A DNA stretch of 64,000 nt, taken from NCBI RefSeq assembly GCF_900129495.1, contig NZ_FQVX01000002.1, positions 124,001 to 188,000 of the forward strand, written 5' to 3'. Shown here in pieces: positions 47,227 through 54,662 of the stretch. This stretch comes from Geodermatophilus nigrescens. GTDB taxonomy: Bacteria > Actinomycetota > Actinomycetes > Mycobacteriales > Geodermatophilaceae. The position numbers and the translations under genes were made by a program. Numbering within the stretch: the first letter of the stretch is position 1; every line of letters starts with the position of its first letter. The notes below the pieces were generated by a model. It ran no database searches. It was not told the DNA's origin and was given only the letters and a program-made list of their open reading frames with translations.

Positions 47227-47359
47227 GTGATGTGCCCTCGGGGCGCGTTCCGGTGCGCGGATGCGCCGGAACCGCACATCACCGGGGACCGGTGGACGCC
47301 GGTGGCCCGGAACGGGGGCCGGGACGGGTCACCCGGGTCCGACGGTGTGCGCCGGCGCC
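47227..47359. repeat. 133-bp hairpin repeat, copy 2
   Basis: Same layout as copy 1: arms 47227-47246 and 47263-47282, tail 47283-47359. The outer nine bases (GTGATGTGC/GCACATCAC) and the inner GGCGC/GCGCC still pair, but the middle of the left arm has diverged and is not compensated on the right. The tail is almost identical to copy 1. It abuts the stop codon of the small gene at 47360. Confidence 0.7.
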
Positions 47360-47542
47360 TCAGCCGCGAGGGCGGGGCGGCGCGACCGGCTCCTCCAGCC
47401 AGTTCCAGCTGTGGTGGCTGAACAGCGTCTTGTTGCCGTGCGAGTCGTAGACGACGAGGTGGCCGGTGGCGGTGAAGCTGAAGCGGGCGGCGTCGTCGAA
47501 GCGGAGCACCTCGCCGTCGGCGCGGTGGAGGTCGAAGGCCAT
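47360..47542 (-). CDS. Small hypothetical protein, 60 residues
   Basis: ATG 47542 begins MAFDLHRADGEVLRFDDAARF, followed by FTATGHLVVYDSHGNKTLFSHHSWNWLEEP, read as alternating beta strands. The residue pattern and codon use look coding, and the stop falls exactly at the end of repeat copy 2. No known domain. A CACGCT five bases before the ATG may be a -10 at leaderless spacing. Confidence 0.6.
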   Translation of the reverse strand: MAFDLHRADGEVLRFDDAARFSFTATGHLVVYDSHGNKTLFSHHSWNWLEEPVAPPRPRG

Positions 47543-47671
47543 GCCGGAGCGTGGCACGGCGGCCGCGGCGCGGCAGGTCCGCACGGACCGATGACGCGCA
47601 GGACCGATGAGATGCGGCCGCGCCGGGCGTCTCTGCTGCACCACCCCACGTCCCGGCACCCGGAGGCCCCC

Positions 47672-48559
47672 GTGACCACCACCCCGACCCGCGAGATCCG
47701 CAGCGCGACCCTGACCGTCCCCGGCGCCGAGCTCGCCTGGGACGTGCGCCCCGCCGCCCCCGGCAGCATGCCCGCCCCGCCGCTGCTCCTCGTCGGCTCG
47801 CCGATGGCGGCCGCCGGCTTCGGCACGCTGTCCGGCTCCTTCCCCGACCGCACCGTCGTCACCTACGACCCGCGCGGCTCCGAGCGCAGCCGCCGCACCG
47901 ACGGCGCGACGAGCAGCACGCCGCAGGAGCACGCGGGCGACCTGGCCGCCGTCATCGAGGCGGCCGGCGGCGGCCCGGTCGACGTCTTCGCCAGCAGCGG
48001 CGGCGCCGTCAACGCCCTCGAGCTGGTCGTCCACCGCCCGGAGCTAGTGCGCACGCTCGTGGCGCACGAGCCGCCGTCGATCCCGGTGCTGCCCGACCGC
48101 GCGGAGGCCTCGGCGGCCACCCACGCGGTGGCCGACGCCTACGCCCGCGACGGCTTCGGCGCCGGCATGGCGGGGTTCATCCGGCTGGTCTCGCACCGCG
48201 GCCCGGTGCCGGCCGACCTCGGGCCGATGCCCGACCCGGCCGCGTTCGGCCTGCCGGCCGGCGACGACGGCTCGCGCGACGACGTCATGCTCGGCCAGAA
48301 CCTGGTCGCCAGCAGCCACCACGAGCACGACGTCGAGGCGCTGCGCGCGGCGCCCGTGCGGATCGTGCTGGCGGTGGGGGAGGAGTCGGCCGGGGAGCTC
48401 GCGCACCGGGGCGGCGAGGGCATGGCCGCGCGGCTGGGCACCGAGCCGGTGGTCTTCCCCGGCGGGCACGCGGGGTTCCTCGGCGGCGAGTACGGCCAGA
48501 CCGGCGAGCCGGAGGCCTTCGCGGCCCGGCTGCGGGAGGTCCTCGACGGCGCCGCGTGA
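47672..48559 (+). CDS. Alpha/beta hydrolase
   Basis: A 295-residue alpha/beta-hydrolase. VVTYDPRGSERSRR (about residue 60) is the usual strand-4/5 loop; the nucleophile elbow is FASSGGAVNAL (Ser about 108), the acid likely Asp/Glu in VLAVGEES (about 233) and the base His in FPGGHAGFLGG (about 268). GTG 47672 has GGAGG five bases upstream and is preferred over upstream in-frame starts. Two strong hairpins separate it from the convergent PadR gene. Confidence 0.85.
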   Translation: MTTTPTREIRSATLTVPGAELAWDVRPAAPGSMPAPPLLLVGSPMAAAGFGTLSGSFPDRTVVTYDPRGSERSRRTDGATSSTPQEHAGDLAAVIEAAGGGPVDVFASSGGAVNALELVVHRPELVRTLVAHEPPSIPVLPDRAEASAATHAVADAYARDGFGAGMAGFIRLVSHRGPVPADLGPMPDPAAFGLPAGDDGSRDDVMLGQNLVASSHHEHDVEALRAAPVRIVLAVGEESAGELAHRGGEGMAARLGTEPVVFPGGHAGFLGGEYGQTGEPEAFAARLREVLDGAA

Positions 48560-48567
48560 CCCCGGCG

Positions 48568-48640
48568 CGCGCCGTGTGCACACGGCGCGGCGGGAGGGCC
48601 GCCCCGGGCGCGGTGCGTGCACACGGCGCGCCCGGGGCGG
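48568..48640. terminator. Double hairpin between convergent genes
   Basis: First, a perfect 22-bp palindrome CGCGCCGTGTGCACACGGCGCG (two halves of 11, 48568-48589). Second, CCGCCCCGGGCGC (48599-48611) pairs over 13 bp with 48628-48640, and its loop repeats GTGCACACGGC. Sitting between two 3' ends, they probably stop transcription from both sides. Confidence 0.65.
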
Positions 48641-48655
48641 CGGGGACCGGGCGGG

Positions 48656-49465
48656 TCAGGCGTCGGGCGCCTGCGGGTCGCCGTCGTCGCCCGCGGTCTC
48701 CGGCCCCTCGGCGAGCAGCAGGTACAGCGCGCGGCGGGCCTGGGCGAGGACGTCGGCCGCGGCGGCGAGCTGGGCCTCGCTGCCGGTGCGGGTGACCTGG
48801 CGGACCGCGCCGTGCACCTGCTCGAGCAGCCCGCGCAGGTCGGTGCCGGGGGCGGCGGCCTGGACACCGGCGAACGGGTCGGCGCCGGTGCCGCGCAGCT
48901 GCTCGACCGCCGCGCGGCCGGTGTCGGTGAGGGTGGCGAGCTTGCGGCCGGCGTCGGCGGTCACGCTGACCAGGCCCTCGTCCTCGAGCTGGGCGAGCGT
49001 CGGGTAGATCGCGCCGGGGCTGGGGGTCCAGCGCCCGCCGCTGCGCTCGCCGATGGCCTGCATCAGCTGGTAGCCGTGCATGGGCTGCTCGGCGAGCAGG
49101 ATGAGCACGGCGGCGCGGACGTCGCCGCGCGGGGCGCGCCCGCGCCGGCCGCGAGCGCCGGGCCCGAAGCCGGGGCCGAAGCCGGGGCCCTCGGGACCGC
49201 CGAAGCCGAAGCCGGGGCCGCCGCGGTGTCCGCGGCCGTGCCCGTGGCGGGGGCCGGGGCCGGCCTCGGGGTCCCCGCCCCGGCCCGGCCCGCCGGGGCC
49301 GAAGCCGAACGGGCCGCCGAACGGGCCGCCGAACGGGCCGCCGGCCGGCATGCCGCCCCACCGGGCGGCCCAGTCCTCACGGCCGCGCCGGCGACCGCCC
49401 CAGCCGGGGTGCCGGCCGGGCCAGGGAGCGGAGCCCTCGGGGGGCTCGAAGGGGTGCGAGTTCAT
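48656..49465 (-). CDS. PadR-family regulator with long Gly/Pro/Phe-rich N-terminus
   Basis: A 269-residue protein. The PadR winged helix begins only at about residue 112 (RGDVRAAVLILLAEQPMHGYQLMQAIGER, then WTPSPGAIYPTLAQLEDEGLV) and is followed by a helical dimerisation region to about 260. The first 110 residues are low-complexity, with GGPFGGPFGGPFGFGPGG and His/Arg/Gly-rich stretches; this part is encoded partly by three tandem 12-bp repeats at 49307-49342. ATG 49465 follows AGGAGG. An 18-bp palindrome upstream is the likely operator. PadR proteins usually repress efflux or detoxification genes and themselves. Confidence 0.87.
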   Translation of the reverse strand: MNSHPFEPPEGSAPWPGRHPGWGGRRRGREDWAARWGGMPAGGPFGGPFGGPFGFGPGGPGRGGDPEAGPGPRHGHGRGHRGGPGFGFGGPEGPGFGPGFGPGARGRRGRAPRGDVRAAVLILLAEQPMHGYQLMQAIGERSGGRWTPSPGAIYPTLAQLEDEGLVSVTADAGRKLATLTDTGRAAVEQLRGTGADPFAGVQAAAPGTDLRGLLEQVHGAVRQVTRTGSEAQLAAAADVLAQARRALYLLLAEGPETAGDDGDPQAPDA

Positions 49466-49492
49466 TGCGTCCTCCTGACGTATCGGATGACG

Positions 49493-49510
49493 GTAACGAT
49501 ACATCGTTAC
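49493..49510. promoter_or_regulatory. 18-bp palindrome upstream of padR
   Basis: GTAACGAT and ATCGTTAC are perfect 8-bp arms around AC, 28 bases before the padR ATG. This is an AT-rich island in the local GC-rich sequence and is a good candidate PadR autoregulatory operator. It overlaps the TAA stop (49507-49509, minus strand) of the upstream gene. Confidence 0.65.
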
Positions 49511-49983
49511 ATGAAGGCACTGCCAGTGGCGAAGGAGGACGCCGCGATCGCCTGCACGGCCGCCTCGCCCAGCGCGTCCACCTCCGCGGCCAGCGCGGGC
49601 AGCGTCACCGGGGCCGGGCCGGAGGCGGCGAGCAGCCGGGCCAGGCGGCCGGCGACCACCTCGACCTGCCGCGCCGGCGGGGTGCCCGGGGCCGGCGGGG
49701 TGGGCGGCAGCACCGACCAGGGCTGCCCGGTCTCCGCGCACAGCACCGGCATCCGGCGCAGCAGCGCCGCGCCCTCGGCCGCCAGCCGCCACAGCGCGCC
49801 GGTGCGCAGGTGCGCCGGCCCGGTGGACCCGGCGGTCGCCCAGCGGAGCAGGCGCACCACCTCGGTCCACACGAGGTCGGACACCACGTCGTCGACGGCG
49901 CGGCCGCCGGGCGGGCGCCGGGTGAGCACGAGGGTGCGCGTGGCGGAGGGGTCGAAGAGCCAGGCGGGCCGGTCCGCGTCCAT
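49507..49983 (-). CDS. Hypothetical protein, 158 residues
   Basis: Begins MDADRPAWLFDPSATRTLVLTRRPPGG and ends SSFATGSAFM. Mostly helical and Ala/Leu-rich, no membrane segment or known domain. It stops with TAA, rare here, inside the padR operator. It lies upstream of padR on the same strand, so it may be cotranscribed with it. ATG 49983 follows GAGGGTGCGAGGGC. Confidence 0.65.
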   Translation of the reverse strand: MDADRPAWLFDPSATRTLVLTRRPPGGRAVDDVVSDLVWTEVVRLLRWATAGSTGPAHLRTGALWRLAAEGAALLRRMPVLCAETGQPWSVLPPTPPAPGTPPARQVEVVAGRLARLLAASGPAPVTLPALAAEVDALGEAAVQAIAASSFATGSAFM

Positions 49984-50047
49984 GCCCTCGCACCCTCGCC
50001 GCCGTCCCTGGGGGCGACCTGGGTGCCGGCGGGGAGCCGCCTGCCGG

Positions 50048-51046
50048 TCAGGCGAGCGCGGCGAGCACCGCCGCGGCGGCGGTGTCCAGGGCGGTGCGGG
50101 CGCGGCCCCACGACGTCGAGGCCGGGAAGTCGCCGAGCAGCACGACGACGGTGCCGTCGGCGAGCACGCCGGCCGAGTGCAGCTGGCGGGTGCCGCCGAC
50201 GCAGCACATCCACCCCTGCTTGGCCGCCACCCCGGAGGTCCCGGCGAGCAGCCCGAAGGCCTGGGAGAAGCCGTCGGCCGCGGTCGCCGAGGTGGCCCGC
50301 ATCCAGCCGAGCAGCGTCTGCGCCGGCCCCGCCCCGAAGGTGGTCTCGAGGCCGGCCAGCAGCCGGGCGACGTCGGCCGCGCTGGTGGTCGCCTCGCCCC
50401 ACTGCCCCGCCTCGGCCGGGGGAGCGGTGGCGGACAGGCCGGCCGCCGCGGCGGCGTCGGTCACGAGCGCGGCGCCGCCGAAGCGGTCCCACAGCAGGCT
50501 CATCGCGGTGTCGTCGGAGCGCACGACCGCCCGCTCCATGCGGCCGAGGTCGGTGCCGGTCAGCGTCACCGCGCCCTCGGCGCCGAGCTGCAGCAGCCGG
50601 CCGACGACGAGCAGCTTGACCAGCGAGGCGGTGGGCACGGCCTCACCGGCCGCGGGCCCGGTGACGACGTCCTCGCCGCCGGGGCCGACGACGGCCAGGG
50701 CCACCGAGCCGCGGGCCGTCGCGGCCGCCGCGTCGACCGCCGCGAGCACGGCGCCGGTGTCCACGGGCACCACCCGGTCCTGGACGGCGGCCCGCGTCGG
50801 CGGCCCGGCCGGGTCGGGTGCCGTCGTCGCGGTGGTCGCCGTACTGCTGGTCGCCGTCGTGCCGGTCGTCGTGCTGCTCGTCGCCGTCGTGGTCCCGGCG
50901 GGGGAGGACGAGGCGGTGTCCACGCGCGTCGCCGCGCTGCCGCCGAGCAGCGCCACGACGACCGGCAGCGCGACCAGCAGGGCCACCGGCGGTGCGGCCG
51001 GCCGGCGCGCGCGGGCGCCCGGCCCGGGGCGGCGGACGGCGCTCAC
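50048..51046 (-). CDS. Serine hydrolase of the beta-lactamase/PBP fold, membrane-anchored or secreted
   Basis: A 332-residue protein. An N-terminal hydrophobic segment (about residues 17-37) is followed by a 40-residue Ser/Thr-rich linker, as in exported actinobacterial proteins. The catalytic domain has SxxK as TASLVKL (about 144), SDD in VRSDDTAMSLL in place of SDN (about 190), and KQG in AAKQGWMCC in place of KTG (about 285). It could be a divergent class A beta-lactamase-like protein or a peptidase acting on the wall; the altered motifs argue against a classic beta-lactamase. GTG 51046 is chosen because upstream in-frame sequence is not protein-like. Confidence 0.75.
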   Translation of the reverse strand: MSAVRRPGPGARARRPAAPPVALLVALPVVVALLGGSAATRVDTASSSPAGTTTATSSTTTGTTATSSTATTATTAPDPAGPPTRAAVQDRVVPVDTGAVLAAVDAAAATARGSVALAVVGPGGEDVVTGPAAGEAVPTASLVKLLVVGRLLQLGAEGAVTLTGTDLGRMERAVVRSDDTAMSLLWDRFGGAALVTDAAAAAGLSATAPPAEAGQWGEATTSAADVARLLAGLETTFGAGPAQTLLGWMRATSATAADGFSQAFGLLAGTSGVAAKQGWMCCVGGTRQLHSAGVLADGTVVVLLGDFPASTSWGRARTALDTAAAAVLAALA

Positions 51047-51182
51047 GGCCGCAGCCTGCGCCGCGTTCCTGGCAGTTGCGTGAACGCCGTGTTGCCGGAC
51101 GGGTCGCGGCGGCGGGCCTTGCCCGTCCGCGGTGGCGGGAGCACGCTCGGGGCACGGCTGGTCCGCACCGCTGGAGGTCGCC

Positions 51183-51380
51183 GTGGAGGCACGCGTCGGG
51201 GACCGGATCTGCGTCCGGTCCACCCACCAGGGAGAGCCGGAGCGCACCGGCACCGTGCTCGAGGTCCGCGGGGAGCGCGGCGGGCCGCCCTACGTCGTCC
51301 GCTGGGACGCCGACGGGCACACCGCCGTCTTCGTCCCGGCCGGCACCTGCACGGTGCTGCCCGAGCCCGCGGCCGGCTGA
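51183..51380 (+). CDS. DUF1918 protein
   Basis: A 65-residue protein with the DUF1918 pattern: MEARVGDRICVRS (residues 1-13), RTGTVLEVRGERGGPPYVVRW (about 22-42) and GHTAVFVPAGTCTVLP. It is an SH3-like small beta-barrel domain common in actinobacteria, function unknown. GTG 51183 fits the family start. It is convergent with the LysR gene, 16 bases between stops. Confidence 0.88.
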   Translation: MEARVGDRICVRSTHQGEPERTGTVLEVRGERGGPPYVVRWDADGHTAVFVPAGTCTVLPEPAAG

Positions 51381-51396
51381 GCGGACGGCTGGGCGG

Positions 51397-52254
51397 TCAG
51401 CCGCGGGCGTAGCGGGCGCGGGCGAGGTCCAGCAGCCGCGGCAGCCCCGGCGGCGGGGCATCGGCCCACCACGCGAGGTCCACCGGCACCGGGGGCGCGT
51501 CGCGCAGCGGCCGGTAGGCCACCCCGGGCCGCGGGTGCTGGCGGGCGGTGGCCTCGGCGGTCACCCCGGCGACCTGGCCCGCGGCGATCGCGGTGAGCCA
51601 CGGGTCGACGCCGCGGACGTCGCGGATGGCGGCCGGCTCGTGCGGCGCGGTCCACAGCGACGCCGTCGTCGTGCCGGTGGTGCCGTCGGAGGCGAGCACC
51701 CGGCCGGCGAGGTCGGCGAGCAGCAGGCTGCGGCGGCGGGCCAGCGGGTCGTCGGCGGCGAGCGCGGCGAACCGCCGCTCCTCGCCGAGCCGGGCGGTGC
51801 GCAGCCGCGGGTCGGCCGCCGGGCGGCGCAGCACCGCGACGTCGGCCAGGCCCTCGGTGAGCCCGGCGGTGGGGGTGTTGGACTGCACGAACACCAGCGC
51901 GGCCCCGGGCGAGGCGGCGGCCCAGGCCCGCTGCACGGCGGTGGTGTGCCGGCCCAGCGCCGCCCAGGCGTAGCCCACCCGCAGCTCGCCGCGTGCCCGC
52001 TCGGCCGCCCGGCGGATGGCCGCGACCTCCTCCAGCACCCGGCGGGCGTGCGCCACCACGCCGTGCCCGGCGGGGGTGAGCGCGACCTCGCGGGTGGTGC
52101 GGTGCAGCACCCGCACGCCCAGCGCCCGCTCCAGCGCGGCCACCGTGCGCGACACCGACGCCTGCGTGGTGGACAGCGCGTCGGCGGCCGCGGTGAAGGT
52201 CCCGGTGTCGACGACGGCGAGCAGCGCCCTCAGCTGCCGCACCTCCGGATCCAT
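51397..52254 (-). CDS. LysR-family transcriptional regulator
   Basis: A 285-residue regulator. The winged helix at residues about 5-65 contains FTAAADALSTTQASVSRTVAALE and VRVLHRTTREVALT; the remainder is the effector-binding fold. ATG 52254 lies six bases after TACGGT (minus strand, 52261-52266), so it is probably leaderless. It faces the EamA transporter gene across 70 bp, the classical arrangement for a LysR regulator controlling its neighbour and itself. Confidence 0.88.
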   Translation of the reverse strand: MDPEVRQLRALLAVVDTGTFTAAADALSTTQASVSRTVAALERALGVRVLHRTTREVALTPAGHGVVAHARRVLEEVAAIRRAAERARGELRVGYAWAALGRHTTAVQRAWAAASPGAALVFVQSNTPTAGLTEGLADVAVLRRPAADPRLRTARLGEERRFAALAADDPLARRRSLLLADLAGRVLASDGTTGTTTASLWTAPHEPAAIRDVRGVDPWLTAIAAGQVAGVTAEATARQHPRPGVAYRPLRDAPPVPVDLAWWADAPPPGLPRLLDLARARYARG

Positions 52255-52260
52255 ACGCCG

Positions 52261-52317
52261 ACCGTATCGCCGGGCGCGACACCGGCATTTCCCCCGGGCC
52301 GGCGGCGTGCCCAGGAT
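52261..52317. promoter_or_regulatory. Divergent lysR/eamA promoters
   Basis: Leftward -10 TACGGT (52261-52266, minus strand), six bases before the lysR ATG. Rightward -10 CAGGAT (52312-52317), seven bases before GTG 52325. Both spacings suggest leaderless mRNAs. The gap between is GC-rich and contains no obvious T-N11-A LysR box. Confidence 0.5.
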
Positions 52318-52324
52318 GGGACAG

Positions 52325-53209
52325 GTGACCGCGCCCGCCCCGACCGCCGCCCCGCGCGCCCGCACCGCCCGCGGCACCGCGACGCTGCTCGCCAGCTCGC
52401 TGAGCAACCAGGTCGGCGCGGCGCTGGGCGCGTCCGCCTTCCCGGCGGTCGGCCCGGCGGGCGTCGTCGCGGTGCGGCAGTGGGTGGCCGCGGCGGTGCT
52501 GGTGCCGCTGGCCCGCCCCGCCCTGCACCGGATGACCTGGGCGCAGTGGTGGCCGGTGCTGGCGCTCGCGGCCGTCTTCGGCGGCATGAACCTGGCGCTG
52601 TACTCGGCGATCGAGCGGATCGGCCTGGGCCTGGCGGTGACGCTGGAGTTCCTCGGCCCGCTCGCCGTCGCGCTGGCCGCCTCGCGCTCGCGCCGCGACC
52701 TGGCGGTGGCGCTCACCGCGGCCGCCGGCGTCTGGCTGCTCGTGCTGCCCGGCGGCGCCGGCGACTGGACCGGCATCGGCCTGGGACTCGCGGCCGCCGC
52801 CTGCTGGGCGGCCTACATCCGGCTCAACCGGGTCGCCGGCGCCCGGCTGCCCGGCCTGCAGGCACCCGCGGTGGCCACGGCGCTGTGCGCGCTGGCGGTC
52901 ACGCCCGTCGTCGTCGTGCTCGTCGTGCAGGAGCGGCTGACCGGCGCGCCGCTGGCCTACGCCGTCGCCGCGGGGGTGCTCGCCTCGGCGGTGCCCTACG
53001 CCGCCGACCTGGTGGCGCTGCGCTGGGTGACGCCGCGCGCCTTCGCCGTGCTGTGCAGCGCCCACCCGGTGTGGGCCGCCCTCGCCGGCACCGTGCTGCT
53101 CGGCCAGGCCCTGCACCTGCACGAGTGGGCGGGCATCGGGGTGGTCGTGCTGGCCAACACCGCGGCCGTGCTCGGCTCCCGGGTCCACAGTCCCGCCACG
53201 GGCGCCTGA
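52325..53209 (+). CDS. EamA/RhtA-like transporter
   Basis: A 294-residue membrane protein with ten helices and two EamA repeats (halves about residues 15-140 and 150-285). [38 protein letters not shown] and [22 protein letters not shown] match RhtA-like exporters of amino acids or metabolites. GTG 52325 fits the leaderless -10; an ATG at 52316 would lie inside that -10 and add three codons. It is divergent from lysR. Confidence 0.85.
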   Translation: MTAPAPTAAPRARTARGTATLLASSLSNQVGAALGASAFPAVGPAGVVAVRQWVAAAVLVPLARPALHRMTWAQWWPVLALAAVFGGMNLALYSAIERIGLGLAVTLEFLGPLAVALAASRSRRDLAVALTAAAGVWLLVLPGGAGDWTGIGLGLAAAACWAAYIRLNRVAGARLPGLQAPAVATALCALAVTPVVVVLVVQERLTGAPLAYAVAAGVLASAVPYAADLVALRWVTPRAFAVLCSAHPVWAALAGTVLLGQALHLHEWAGIGVVVLANTAAVLGSRVHSPATGA

Positions 53210-53286
53210 CAGGTCCGGCACAGGAACCGCGCCGAGCCTCGACGACGAGGGCCGGACCTGCCGGCCACCCGCCCGAGGAGCTCCCC

Positions 53287-53877
53287 GTGCGCAAGAAGAT
53301 CGTGCTCGCCACCGCGGCCGGCGCCCTGGCCGTCGGCGGCCTGGGCCTCGCCGCCCCCGCCATGGCCGCCGACGACGATCCCCCGACGGCCGCCGTCACC
53401 TCCGCCGAGGAGCGCATCCGCGGCGCGCTCACCGGGCTGGTCGACGACGGCTCGATCACCGCCGAGCAGGCCGACGAGGTGGCCACGACGCTCAGCGACG
53501 CCGGCGTCGGCGGGCGGGGCGGGCACGGCGGTCCTGGCTTCGGCGCCGGCCTGTCCGTCGCCGCGGAGACCCTCGGGCTGTCCGAGGACGAGCTGCGCAC
53601 CGCGCTGGAGGCCGACGACGCGAGCCTGGCCACCGTCGCCGCCGACCAGGGCGTCGCCGTCGAGGACCTCACCGCCGCCCTCGTGCAGGCCGCGCAGGAG
53701 CGGCTCGACGAGGCCGTCGCCGACGGCCGGCTCACCCAGGAGGAGGCCGACGAGCGCGCCGCCGACCTGGAGAGCCGCATCGCCGAGCTGGTCGAGTCCA
53801 CCGACCTCGGCGCCCCTGGCGGCTCCGGCGGGTTCGGCGGCCGCGGCGGCCCGGGCGCGGACGACACCGACGACTGA
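53287..53877 (+). CDS. Secreted hypothetical protein, Gly-rich with helical repeats
   Basis: A 196-residue exported protein. The signal peptide [19 protein letters not shown] is followed by an AMA-type cleavage site near residue 28. The mature part is acidic and helical, with two related segments ending [16 protein letters not shown] (about 53-68) and [16 protein letters not shown] (about 140-155), separated and followed by [11 protein letters not shown] and [10 protein letters not shown] patches. No known domain. GTG 53287 is preceded by GAGGAG. A strong hairpin follows the stop. Cell-wall or extracellular location is likely. Confidence 0.78.
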   Translation: MRKKIVLATAAGALAVGGLGLAAPAMAADDDPPTAAVTSAEERIRGALTGLVDDGSITAEQADEVATTLSDAGVGGRGGHGGPGFGAGLSVAAETLGLSEDELRTALEADDASLATVAADQGVAVEDLTAALVQAAQERLDEAVADGRLTQEEADERAADLESRIAELVESTDLGAPGGSGGFGGRGGPGADDTDD

Positions 53878-53890
53878 CCCCGCACCGCCC

Positions 53891-53924
53891 GCGGCGCCGT
53901 CCTCCCCCGGGGGGACGGCGCCGC
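53891..53924. terminator. Hairpin after the secreted-protein gene
   Basis: GCGGCGCCGTCC pairs perfectly with GGACGGCGCCGC over 12 bp, and the 10-nt interior can pair further (CCCC/GGGG). Confidence 0.65.
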
Positions 53925-54071
53925 GGCGTCGCCGGGGACGCGCGGGCCCCGCTGCGCGTTGGTGCAGGCAGACGCCGCGTCCGCGGACCGGCTGCCGGCC
54001 GGGCCGCGGCGGTACCGTCCCCCGCCACGCCGGACGGGCCGCGCCCGACGCCGGCGCCCGAGGAGGGACCC

Positions 54072-54662
54072 GTGACCACCGCCATGACCGCCCCCGTGCC
54101 CGCCCCCGGGACCGCTCCCGGCCCCGGGGCGCTCGCCGCGCCGCCCGCCCGCACGCTCGTCGTCGTCGGCGGGCTGCCCGGCAGCGGCAAGACCACGCTG
54201 GTCCGCCGCCTGCTCGGCCCGGGGGTGGACGGCGTCACCGCCGTCGACTCCGAGGACGTCGCCGCCCGCTGGCGCACCGGTCAGCTGGTGCCCTACCGCT
54301 ACGTGCGGCCGCTGGTGCACGCCGCGCACCGCCTGCGGGTGCTCGCGGCGGTCGTCGGCCCGGCGCCGGCGGTCGTGCTCACCGACCCGTGGACCAGCCG
54401 CTCGTGGCGGCCGGTCGTGCTGCGGGCCGCCGCCCTGGCCGGCCGCGGGGTGCGGCTGGTCCTGCTCGACGTGTCGGCCGCCGACGCCGCCGACGGCCAG
54501 CGCATCCGCGGGCGGCGCATCCCCGAGGGCCGGATGCGCCGGCACGCCGGCCGCTGGGAGCGCTACCTGCCCGGCGCCGGCACCGGGGACGTGCTCGTCG
54601 TCGACCGCGCGCGGGCCGACCGGCTCACCCTGGCCGACCTGCTGGGGCGCCCGGCGGGCTGA
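54072..54662 (+). CDS. P-loop NTPase/kinase-like protein
   Basis: A 196-residue soluble protein with Walker [10 protein letters not shown] (about residue 36) after a Pro/Ala-rich head of 25 residues. [11 protein letters not shown] (about 59) and [19 protein letters not shown] followed by [10 protein letters not shown] suit a small-molecule or nucleotide kinase of the AAA_33/zeta type with an Arg-containing lid. GTG 54072 follows AGGAGG. Its final 38 bases overlap, tail to tail, the end of the P-type ATPase gene. The substrate is unknown. Confidence 0.75.
   Translation: MTTAMTAPVPAPGTAPGPGALAAPPARTLVVVGGLPGSGKTTLVRRLLGPGVDGVTAVDSEDVAARWRTGQLVPYRYVRPLVHAAHRLRVLAAVVGPAPAVVLTDPWTSRSWRPVVLRAAALAGRGVRLVLLDVSAADAADGQRIRGRRIPEGRMRRHAGRWERYLPGAGTGDVLVVDRARADRLTLADLLGRPAG

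Larger units (their letters stand above)
46957..47359. other. 403-bp intergenic region with a duplicated hairpin element
   Basis: No credible gene on either strand. It is filled mainly by two copies of a 133-bp repeat (47039-47171 and 47227-47359), 55 bp apart. The start-to-start distance of 188 bp is not a multiple of three, so the copies are not one repeated protein domain. Confidence 0.6.

Noticed and set aside
46957-47359. Repeated peptide (ITGDRWTPVARNG) as a possible tandem protein domain
   Set aside because: The copies are 188 bp apart and so lie in different frames; no start and ribosome binding site serve both. The repeat is better explained at the nucleic-acid level.
45328-47421. 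A 697-codon plus-strand frame over the CocE gene and the repeats
   Set aside because: Composition is typical of antisense GC-rich shadow; the CocE/NonD gene on the other strand has complete catalytic motifs.
49307-49342. Three 12-bp tandem repeats as a CRISPR fragment
   Set aside because: Units are contiguous with no spacers and encode Gly-Gly-Pro-Phe repeats in the padR reading frame.
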